Shown: piece by piece, positions 54,284-61,063 of the stretch | Layout: each line of letters opens with the position of its first letter | Position numbering within the stretch: the first letter of the stretch is position 1 | Assembly (NCBI GenBank): GCA_029309925.1 | Contig: JARKND010000004.1 | Coordinates: forward strand, 806,001-870,000 | Direction: 5' to 3' | Source of the DNA: Fulvivirgaceae bacterium JP3-4 | GTDB lineage: Bacteria > Bacteroidota > Bacteroidia > Cytophagales > Cyclobacteriaceae | DNA length: 64,000 nt | Position numbers and translations under genes: made by a program | The notes under the pieces: generated by a model | What the model was told of the DNA's origin: nothing | Seen by the model: the letters and a program-made list of their open reading frames with translations, nothing else | Database searches by the model: none

Positions 54284-54862
54284 ATGAAAAAGTCATCCAT
54301 CCTGATCCTGACAGCGCTCACACTGATATTTGCTTCATGCGCGTCAGACAACGACAGTGTAAAGCAGGCTCATCAGCAAAACCTGAATTCTTCAATTGAC
54401 GAACGGATTTCAAAGTTTATGACCGAAGCAGCTGACGCACGGCTGGCCGACATCGAAGAAGGAAAGCTCGCGCTTGAAAAAGGCACGAATGACCTCATTA
54501 AAAACTACGCTCAGCAACTGATTGACGACAACGAAAAATTACTGAAAGACCTTCGAACCCTGGCTGCGCAGAAAAACATCGTTCTTCCGACAACGCTCAG
54601 CAATGATAAAGCGGATGGCCTCAATGATCTTCGCGAAAAAGAAGGAAAGAAGTTCGATGAAAAATTTATCGAGATGGTGCAGCGCGATCACAAACGCGAC
54701 CTTGACAATTTCGAAGATGCCGCTGACTCCAATGATCGCGATATCCAGCAGTTCGCCCAGCGCAACGTTACCCTTTTCGAAAAGCATCTGGCGCAGGTTG
54801 ATCAGGTGGAAGAATCAAACGAAAGAATTTCAGAGGGAAGCACTGAAGACGTTGACAAGTAA
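54284..54862 (+). CDS. DUF4142 lipoprotein (ferritin-like fold), copy 2
   Basis: 192 residues from ATG 54284, exactly the length of copy 1 at 34260-34838. A lipoprotein signal ends FASC (Cys19). The helical DUF4142 part has LADIEEGKLALEKGTNDLI, NYAQQLIDDNEKLLKDL and MVQRDHKRDLDNFEDAA, the same spaced Asp/His/Glu pattern. It is predicted to be a stress-related envelope protein; function unproven. An alternative start at 54275 adds three residues. A strong hairpin follows. Confidence 0.87.
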   Translation: MKKSSILILTALTLIFASCASDNDSVKQAHQQNLNSSIDERISKFMTEAADARLADIEEGKLALEKGTNDLIKNYAQQLIDDNEKLLKDLRTLAAQKNIVLPTTLSNDKADGLNDLREKEGKKFDEKFIEMVQRDHKRDLDNFEDAADSNDRDIQQFAQRNVTLFEKHLAQVDQVEESNERISEGSTEDVDK

Positions 54863-54885
54863 TTTGTCAGCACAATCATATAAAT

Positions 54886-54921
54886 GATCACCGCAGGTCA
54901 ATTTGCGGTGATCTCTGTTTT
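54886..54921 (+). terminator. Terminator of the second DUF4142 gene
   Basis: GATCACCGCA (54886-54895) pairs with TGCGGTGATC (54904-54913), followed by TCTGTTTT. The convergent YHS gene ends inside it, so it may serve both. Confidence 0.8.
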
Positions 54922-55387
54922 AATGCATGGTGCGCTCCCAGTTCTTATCTGCTGCAGCCTTGAGTTTTTTATAATCGCCCTCCATCCACTTCACCATGCG
55001 GTTGTCATTGCTGAAATTATAGAACAGATAAAGTTTGTTGTCAACGATCTTGTATGAAGTAGGTTGAATTTTGACGCGTTCACCTGTGGTGGCCAGTGTA
55101 AAGGCACACCATCCGCCATACATAGGCTCATACTTCTCAGGATTCTTCTTGAACTCTTCGCGGTTCGCGTCACTGATGAAATAATAAAAGATTCCCTTGT
55201 GATTGTACTCGTACTGTGATGTAGCCTTCGCAGGTTTACCCTGAAAATAACTCACGGGATCGAATTCCTTTAGCGCCACAGCATTGACCGTATTAAAATT
55301 ACGCTTGCGTCTGGCGTTTTCGGGCTGTGCAAATAATGAAACAGCACCCAGAAAGAAGATAGCAGTGATCAAAGTTCGTAGCATCAT
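54920..55387 (-). CDS. Exported YHS-domain protein
   Basis: 155 residues. A signal peptide (1-20, ending LFAQ) is followed by a YHS metal-binding domain: FDPVSYFQGKPAKATSQYEY, FYYFISDANREEFKKNPEKY and YGGWCAFTLATTG (with a Cys). YHS domains bind copper or other metals. The Tyr-His-Ser core is here Tyr-Asn-His, and the exported form suggests a periplasmic metal or sensor role (inference). Convergent with the DUF4142 gene. Confidence 0.87.
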   Translation of the reverse strand: MMLRTLITAIFFLGAVSLFAQPENARRKRNFNTVNAVALKEFDPVSYFQGKPAKATSQYEYNHKGIFYYFISDANREEFKKNPEKYEPMYGGWCAFTLATTGERVKIQPTSYKIVDNKLYLFYNFSNDNRMVKWMEGDYKKLKAAADKNWERTMH

Positions 55388-55545
55388 GGCAGTAAATTTG
55401 AATCGAAAATACAGCTGGTTGTGGGTCCTTCAAACCAAACACGGACGGAGCCGCAAATCCCGAAGTTAAACCGACATGACGGCAGACTTTCGGAAATCTC
55501 TTACCTTAGCTCACCGGATAATCCAACCATTATAAATAAACACAT

Positions 55546-55935
55546 ATGAAAATTGTTTTGACAATTGCACTGGCGAGCTTTTTTGTACTTGCATCGGTCT
55601 CATCACATGGACAAACCACGACCAACCAGAAGCTCTTAAGACACGTAGTACTTTTCAAATTTAAAGACACATCAAGTGCTGAAGATGTAAAAAAAGTGGA
55701 AGATGCGTTTCGGGCGCTGGCTGGCAAACTGCCGATCATCAAGGGGTTTGAGTGGGGCAAAAACAACAGCCCGGAAAATCTAAATCAGGGTCTGACGCAT
55801 TGCTTTTTTGTCACCTTTGCAAGTGAGAAGGATCGCGATGCTTACCTGCCGCATCCCGATCACCAGGCATTTGTGAAAGTGGCAAGCCCGCATATTGATA
55901 AGGTGACGGTAGTTGATTACTGGGCATCGAACTAA
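55546..55935 (+). CDS. Exported Dabb (stress-responsive A/B barrel) domain protein
   Basis: 129 residues. A signal peptide (1-23, ending SHGQ) precedes the Dabb fold: LLRHVVLFKFKDTSSAEDV, IIKGFEWGKNNSPENL, HCFFVTFASEKDRDAY and VTVVDYW. The dimeric alpha-beta barrel proteins of this family are usually cytoplasmic; this copy is exported. Function unknown. A bidirectional terminator follows. Confidence 0.88.
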   Translation: MKIVLTIALASFFVLASVSSHGQTTTNQKLLRHVVLFKFKDTSSAEDVKKVEDAFRALAGKLPIIKGFEWGKNNSPENLNQGLTHCFFVTFASEKDRDAYLPHPDHQAFVKVASPHIDKVTVVDYWASN

Positions 55936-55940
55936 AAAAC

Positions 55941-55965
55941 AAAAAGGGCTTACGGGCCCTTTTTC
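55941..55965. terminator. Bidirectional terminator between Dabb and DUF892 genes
   Basis: AAAAAGGGC and GCCCTTTTT flank a short TTACGG loop. T-runs occur on both strands, so it serves both convergent genes. Confidence 0.88.
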
Positions 55966-55988
55966 ATCTATATAAAAAAACAAGGAAA

Positions 55989-56720
55989 CTATTTTTTTCC
56001 TTGTTTGGACTTCTGCTCACCGCCTTCGTTGTCGTTCTTGGAGAACATATTCATGATGGTTTCTTTCAAAGTGCTCATCTTTGATTCTCCGCCCTCCTCA
56101 TTTGTAGCCACGTCATTAATACCTGCTTCAGCGATTTTCGTCAGCAACACATCGGCTTCCTTTTCTTCGTTCAAGGTTGTCTCGAGCATCTTTGCAACGT
56201 TGGGCTTGTTCATGGTTTTAGCAAGCTGGACCAAACCTCCATAAGTCGCAATCTCATAGTGTTCCACCTTTTGCGCTGCCATGATCAGGGCTGCATCACG
56301 GGTGAAAGTATCGTCTTTTGTTTCGCCAATGATGGATTCGCTTTCTTCCACAAGTCCGGCCATCGCTTCGCATTTCTTCGACTGTGCTTTTTCGCCCAAC
56401 GCTTCGAAAACCTGCTCGAGTCTTTCAACCTGTCCTTTCGTAATTTCAAGGTGCTGATCGAAAGCTTTCTTCAATTCTTCTGAAGTCGCATTTTTCGACA
56501 TTTTTGGAAGCGCTTTGGTCAACGCCTTTTCTGCCCAATAGATATCTTTCAGTGAATCCATAAAAAATTCCTGTAAGAGCGAGCCGTTTTTGTTTTCATT
56601 TTTCGATGCCTTGCTTCTTCCTGCAGTCACTTTGCGAGAGGTTGCCTTGCGTGCAGGTGCTGAACGTTGCGCCTTCTTTGCGGTAGTAGTGCGGTTGGAT
56701 TTTGCCTGTGCTTTAGCCAT
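55989..56720 (-). CDS. DUF892 (YciE/YciF-like) ferritin-like protein with basic N-terminal tail
   Basis: 243 residues from ATG 56720. The first 55 are Lys/Ala/Thr/Arg-rich, histone-like (KAQRSAPARKATSRKV). The DUF892 four-helix domain (about 65-225) has FFMDSLKDIYWAEKALTKAL, QHLEITKGQVERLEQVFEAL and EHYEIATYGGLVQLAKTM-like segments carrying Glu and His metal ligands. YciF proteins are stress-induced; the basic tail suggests nucleoid binding in a Dps-like way (inference). The upstream ATG at 56762 adds a hydrophobic stretch without support. Confidence 0.88.
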   Translation of the reverse strand: MAKAQAKSNRTTTAKKAQRSAPARKATSRKVTAGRSKASKNENKNGSLLQEFFMDSLKDIYWAEKALTKALPKMSKNATSEELKKAFDQHLEITKGQVERLEQVFEALGEKAQSKKCEAMAGLVEESESIIGETKDDTFTRDAALIMAAQKVEHYEIATYGGLVQLAKTMNKPNVAKMLETTLNEEKEADVLLTKIAEAGINDVATNEEGGESKMSTLKETIMNMFSKNDNEGGEQKSKQGKK

Positions 56721-56807
56721 AGTTTCGTTCGTTAATTTGAACGGGACAAAGGGTAAAAACAATGTGCCAGTACCCTAAAAGCAATCCATATCCCCTATTC
56801 CGCCCTA

Positions 56808-56838
56808 TTTAACATCATTTGACATTGCTGTATCTTTA
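56808..56838 (+). promoter_or_regulatory. Candidate Bacteroidota-type promoter of the DinB-like gene
   Basis: TTTA (56808-56811), a 19-base spacer, then TATCTTTA (56831-56838). Each element has one mismatch from TTTG and TAnnTTTG; 36 bases before the ATG at 56875. Confidence 0.35.
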
Positions 56839-56874
56839 TCGACCATGACACGGATTGACTAAACCCCACGTCAC

Positions 56875-57465
56875 ATGAAAACACTTTTTATACCCTTTTT
56901 CGCCATTGTAACGTGTAGCCTATTCGCACAGGATAAAAATCTGCCTTACTATCAGATTGAAGATGAACCGGAGGCCTATACCGGTGGTGCCGTTGCTTCG
57001 CGAATGATCGATGGACTCGGCTTTCGGTTTTACTGGGCTACTGAGGGACTTCGCTCACAAGATCTCGACTACAAGCCAGGCCCGGACGCCCGAAGCACAC
57101 TGGAGACCATTGGACATATTCACGAGATGTCCGTAATGATTTTGAACTCGGTCACGAAGAAAGTCAATCTCGCTGAAACGAAGATTCCAGCTATGCCTTT
57201 CGAGAAACTTCGTGCTGAAACGCTTCAAAACCTGAAGAAAGCAAGCACCATTCTGAAGAACGCTTCAGAAAAAGAGATGAAAGAATTTAAACTGATGTTC
57301 AAGGGTGGAGGCCAGTACCTGGAGTTTTCTTTCTGGAGCCTCATCAACGGACCTATTGCGGACTGCATCTGGCATGTAGGACAGATCGTTTCATTCCGCA
57401 GGGCTTCAGGCAACCCCTTGACTGAAAAAATCAGTCTGCTTACCGGCAAAGTGATTGCTAAATAG
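56875..57465 (+). CDS. Exported DinB-like four-helix protein
   Basis: 196 residues. A signal peptide (1-18, ending LFAQ) precedes a four-helix DinB/YfiT-like fold. GFRFYWATEGLRSQDLDYKP, TLETIGHIHEMSV (His) and IADCIWHVGQIVSFRRASG (a second His pair) give the usual three-His metal site. These proteins are thiol- or metal-dependent transferase-like and normally cytoplasmic; this one is exported. Function unknown. Confidence 0.82.
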   Translation: MKTLFIPFFAIVTCSLFAQDKNLPYYQIEDEPEAYTGGAVASRMIDGLGFRFYWATEGLRSQDLDYKPGPDARSTLETIGHIHEMSVMILNSVTKKVNLAETKIPAMPFEKLRAETLQNLKKASTILKNASEKEMKEFKLMFKGGGQYLEFSFWSLINGPIADCIWHVGQIVSFRRASGNPLTEKISLLTGKVIAK

Positions 57466-57509
57466 GGTCGCGCACGAATTTTTTAATTGAATTGCCGTTA
57501 TTGCAAAAC

Positions 57510-57860
57510 ATGAAGCTTCTTACGCTGATCGTATCGGTTTTAATTTTGATTGCAGTTCTCATACCGGGATCAAACATTCCGGATGTAAACCTGGTGGGTG
57601 TGGATAAAATTGTCCATATCTGCATGTTCTCTGCCTGGGCGGTGGCGATGCGCTTTGACTTTCCCGGTATTAAACCCTGGCTGGTTTTCATTCTTGGAAT
57701 GCTGTTCAGCTTACTCACAGAAGTGGTTCAGCTGTTTGCTGAAGGCAGAAGCTTCGATCTCTACGATATGGTGAGCGATGCAGTCGGCCTTGTAGTTGGG
57801 CTTCTGCTTGCAAAGCCTGTAATTAAACTTATCAACCGCATTCTTGGACAAAGAGTCTAA
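57510..57860 (+). CDS. VanZ-like membrane protein
   Basis: 116 residues from ATG 57510. It has four hydrophobic helices and the VanZ signature VGVDKIVHICMFSAWAVAM, with SLLTEVVQLFAEGRSFDLYD carrying the conserved Glu and Asp. Molecular role unproven; VanZ homologues are linked to glycopeptide and surface-stress resistance. TTG 57492 gives a weak alternative six codons upstream. Its end overlaps the convergent P450 gene by four bases. Confidence 0.9.
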   Translation: MKLLTLIVSVLILIAVLIPGSNIPDVNLVGVDKIVHICMFSAWAVAMRFDFPGIKPWLVFILGMLFSLLTEVVQLFAEGRSFDLYDMVSDAVGLVVGLLLAKPVIKLINRILGQRV

Positions 57861-59179
57861 AGTTTGTCAACGCCGAGGAACACTTTATCGGGTCTCAGTG
57901 TAACCAGAGGTTTGACTCCCGGCTTTAAACCTGTTGCCTTAACCGTAAAGTTCGAAACAAATTCTTCCAGGAAAATTGCCATCTCAGCCATTGCAAAATT
58001 ATTGCCGATGCACAGACGGGGGCCAGACCCGAATGGGTAGAATGCCTTTGGCTTGTCTTTATCCGAATTCTTCTTCAGAAAACGCCCGGGTTTGAAATCA
58101 GCGGGATCGTCAAAATACTGCGCATCGCGATGCAAGCCGTAATAGAACAAAACCATGATGGTATCTTTTGGAATCCTGAAACCTTTGAAGTGGTCGTCCT
58201 GAAGTGCTACGCGATCGCTGATCCACGCAGGTGGATATAAGCGCATCGTCTCATTGATGACGGCCGACAGCTGTTCGTTCCGCACTGTGGCATCGAGGGA
58301 TAGCCCTGCCGTTGCAGACTTCAGCTTCTCAAGTTCATGCGGATGGTTTGCCAGCAGGTATAAGGCGAACGATAAAGCGTTGGCCGTGGTCTCATGGCCC
58401 GCGATCACCAGGATCAGAATTTCATCGATCACCTGGTCTTCCTCCATTGGCTCCCCGATATCCTCATAGCGTGCATCCAGAAGCATATCCAGCAAATCAT
58501 TGAATTTCTCAGTGCTTTGCTTTCGCTGCTGAATGATCTCACGAATAATTTGCCGCGCACCGGCAGCACGCTTCAGGTTTTTATCAACCTCGCCCGACAG
58601 TTTAAACCACCAGCTCTTGTACGGCTGACGCACATCGCGGATCACAAAATCCTGCGTTTCGGAAATAAAACTGCCCAGTTCATCCCGTTTCTCCTGAGGG
58701 ATCTTTACGTTGAACAAAGTATTGATTACAATCTCAAAAGCAAGCTTATTCATCAACGGGTACACATCCACTTTTGGCCCAGTAGGAAAATCTTTGAGGA
58801 AATCATCCACCGTCTTTTTGATGATGGAAAACAATGCGTGAATTCGCTCGTGGTGAAAGCCGGGTTGAATGAGTCGTCTTTGTTTAAGCCAGTACTCGCC
58901 ATTGGATGTCAGCAGCCCGTTGCCAAGAAATTGACCGAGTTGCTGCGTGAGTATCTTCGACTTGTAGTAGTTTTTATGATTTACTTTCAGCACATAGTCG
59001 ATAAAAGCAGGATCCTGCGTTGCTATAAGGTTCAGTCGGCCCAGGTTAACGGAATACGTTCCATGGAAACGTTCCATACTTTCTTCAATGGTACCAATTG
59101 GATTTTTAACCTGCTTATAAGTTCGCCAGAGGGACTGAAGAAAATTGTAACCTGGAGGAAGTTTTAGACCTGCTGTCAT
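57857..59179 (-). CDS. Cytochrome P450 monooxygenase
   Basis: 440 residues, a soluble class I-type bacterial P450. The heme-binding signature FGSGPRLCIGNNFA places the cysteine ligand at 390. The I-helix oxygen-activation motif is VIAGHETTANAL, and the K-helix is NETMRLYPPAW (ExxR). Electron-transfer partners are not next to it. The substrate is unknown; the close bacterial homologues resemble the CYP102/CYP4-like fatty-acid group. The gene is 92 bases downstream of the arginyltransferase-like gene on the same strand. Confidence 0.95.
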   Translation of the reverse strand: MTAGLKLPPGYNFLQSLWRTYKQVKNPIGTIEESMERFHGTYSVNLGRLNLIATQDPAFIDYVLKVNHKNYYKSKILTQQLGQFLGNGLLTSNGEYWLKQRRLIQPGFHHERIHALFSIIKKTVDDFLKDFPTGPKVDVYPLMNKLAFEIVINTLFNVKIPQEKRDELGSFISETQDFVIRDVRQPYKSWWFKLSGEVDKNLKRAAGARQIIREIIQQRKQSTEKFNDLLDMLLDARYEDIGEPMEEDQVIDEILILVIAGHETTANALSFALYLLANHPHELEKLKSATAGLSLDATVRNEQLSAVINETMRLYPPAWISDRVALQDDHFKGFRIPKDTIMVLFYYGLHRDAQYFDDPADFKPGRFLKKNSDKDKPKAFYPFGSGPRLCIGNNFAMAEMAIFLEEFVSNFTVKATGLKPGVKPLVTLRPDKVFLGVDKL

Positions 59180-59271
59180 AAGGAAATTATATAAATGTAG
59201 CCAGCAGAGCTGAAATTTAAAAAAGCAGTCATCACAGGGCGTTCAGGCAACGCGCGTAACGGCACCGTTGC

Positions 59272-60345
59272 TCACCCGAGCTTCTGGCTGAACAACTTTG
59301 ACCGGATTGCCAGCGCGAGGATCTCTGCCATTTCGCTTGCGCTTTCCGCTGCTATCACCTGCTCTTCCACCTTCAACAAGTGAGCTGCGTATGAATTTTC
59401 CGCTTGCGGCAGGTGATCTGATTTCCATACACTCTTCACCACCATCCAGTGATAACGCTGATCCCGCACGTCATACACCACGAGGGAATTGATAACATTT
59501 TCAAAAAGGTCAAAGTATTGAAGGAAAACAGGAAAGTCGAACAACTCCATATGACTCAGGTCCGGCACCAGGTTGGCATCGTAGAATTCGTAATGGACAA
59601 CTGATGAAGGAATCTGCAAATCCGAGAGCTGCTGATGAAGATCTGCCAGCTTGCTGCGCATTACCGTAATTGGGCTGGCATCCGGAGCGAATTGCGAGAC
59701 ACAAATCCAGCGATTGGCTGCCAGATCAAAATATTCCTGCGCCTGCGGATAAAGTTTAAGTTTATAATCAAATGGTGAATAACCCGGTACGAAATAACCG
59801 GGATAGAAAAGTTCATAGCCGTTCTTTCGGGCGTACGCGATTTTTAGCAGAATCAAAAACTTGCCAAGGCTGAATTTTTTGTAGTCGGGGTCGTAGATAC
59901 TTGCAATGCCTGCAGTGCTGCGTGCACCAACGTCAAAGAATCCGACAGCGATCAGTTTACCATTATCGCGTACGGTTATTTCCATTGTGTTGAAAATATC
60001 AGGGTTTACGGCCCTACCAAAAAGCAGTGCGTGAATCGAGCTCGATGGTTCGAATGACACCTGCGACCTGTAGCGCGTAAACAAACTTTCCTTTTCCTGA
60101 TCGAGCACGGCTTTCCGAATCTGAATAGAAAAAGCACTGTTCTGACGCATTAACTTTTCCTCTGTTCTGCTCCCCGTGCAATCGCGCAGCCGCATCCTCA
60201 GCCAGATGGCACTGTAAAACTGCTGCTTAAAGTTGAGGAAGTTTGTTGTAAAGATGGTCTGGCCCATCCGGAACCAACCCTCGGCCAGGTAACGGTCTAA
60301 TTCTTCTGCGGACAGCGATTGCGGAAAATGAACCTGCGCGAGCAT
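59272..60345 (-). CDS. Arginyl-tRNA--protein transferase-like (ATE/Bpt) GNAT protein
   Basis: 357 residues from ATG 60345. The central part resembles the C-terminal catalytic domain of ATE/Bpt. It has ITVRDNGKLIAVGFFDVG, SIYDPDYKKFSLGKFLILLK, KNGYELFYPGYFVPGY and YKLKLYP. In known transferases this region moves Arg or Leu from tRNA to protein N-termini. The N-terminal cysteine cluster of ATE is absent: the region after GWFRMGQTIFTT has no Cys pair. The last 130 residues have no obvious relative. Function uncertain: an N-degron transferase variant or a repurposed aminoacyl-tRNA-dependent enzyme. The longer in-frame start at 60393 lacks family support. Confidence 0.6.
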   Translation of the reverse strand: MLAQVHFPQSLSAEELDRYLAEGWFRMGQTIFTTNFLNFKQQFYSAIWLRMRLRDCTGSRTEEKLMRQNSAFSIQIRKAVLDQEKESLFTRYRSQVSFEPSSSIHALLFGRAVNPDIFNTMEITVRDNGKLIAVGFFDVGARSTAGIASIYDPDYKKFSLGKFLILLKIAYARKNGYELFYPGYFVPGYSPFDYKLKLYPQAQEYFDLAANRWICVSQFAPDASPITVMRSKLADLHQQLSDLQIPSSVVHYEFYDANLVPDLSHMELFDFPVFLQYFDLFENVINSLVVYDVRDQRYHWMVVKSVWKSDHLPQAENSYAAHLLKVEEQVIAAESASEMAEILALAIRSKLFSQKLG

Positions 60346-60421
60346 GCTATAAAGATATCTAAGAATGACAACTCTGACCGTGCCGTCATGCAAAAATTAT
60401 GAGGACACTGATCCGATCGAA

Positions 60422-60958
60422 TCAGTTGCCAGTGTACTTTTTGATCACGAGAGCGGAAACATCAAGTTTCGTATCTGCGTGAATCAGCAGCTCACCATTC
60501 CCTACCCTGTAGGGCAAAATCATGCTGAAGCCGTTTTCGATGGCAACGTCACGAATGACGCCTCCCAACTTGAGATAAAGTGGACTGAGATAAAACTTCC
60601 GGGTGTTCTCAAACGTTTTTTGGGCCTCCATCTGAAACTGTTGGATCTCGGCATCCATTGCCTGCAACTGTTCTTCCGCCTTCACCCGGGATGAATCCGC
60701 CATTGATTTACCTTCGCGCATGTATTCCGTGTACATTCTTTCGAAGTTCTGACGCTTTGTAAACAGTTCGTCACTCAGCTTCTTTTGTGTTTCCTGGAGT
60801 TTTGTCTCCATCGTTTTATATTCGGGCAACTGAACGATGACATTTTCAATGTCCACATAACCGATCTTATCGGTTACAGCAGGCTGTTTGGTTTGTGTCT
60901 GTGCAATCACGGTGACCGAACCAAGCAGGGCAACCAGTGCCAAAACAAATATTTTCAT
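60422..60958 (-). CDS. OmpH/Skp-family periplasmic chaperone
   Basis: 178 residues. A signal peptide (1-20, ending VIAQ) is followed by IGYVDIENVIVQLPEYKTME, the family N-terminus. A long helical coiled-coil arm follows (about 55-125, KLQETQKKLSDELF, RVKEEQ-like AEEQLQAMDAEIQQ), then a C-terminal beta core (VAIENGFSMILPYRVG). Skp holds unfolded outer-membrane proteins on their way to the BAM complex. It follows the large DUF5916 outer-membrane protein gene by 105 bases on the same strand, a fitting neighbour. Confidence 0.9.
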   Translation of the reverse strand: MKIFVLALVALLGSVTVIAQTQTKQPAVTDKIGYVDIENVIVQLPEYKTMETKLQETQKKLSDELFTKRQNFERMYTEYMREGKSMADSSRVKAEEQLQAMDAEIQQFQMEAQKTFENTRKFYLSPLYLKLGGVIRDVAIENGFSMILPYRVGNGELLIHADTKLDVSALVIKKYTGN

Positions 60959-61012
60959 AGTCCGAAAGATACGGAAAAAAGCAAAGCGGAGAATTCAGAC
61001 GAATGGTCAATT

Positions 61013-61057
61013 GCAGCGTTGCACATTCCCGTCATAGAAAATTAGTGCAACGACTGC
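61013..61057 (-). repeat. Hairpin between the DUF5916 and OmpH genes
   Basis: GCAG-CGTTGCAC (61013-61024) pairs with GTGCAACG-A-CTGC (61045-61057), a 12-base stem with one bulge. No T-run follows, so it may be a processing or weak termination site rather than a strong terminator. Confidence 0.4.
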
Positions 61058-61063
61058 CTTTCA

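Noticed and set aside
58394-59167. 257-codon plus ORF
   Set aside because: Wholly antisense to the P450 gene, whose heme and I-helix motifs are intact.
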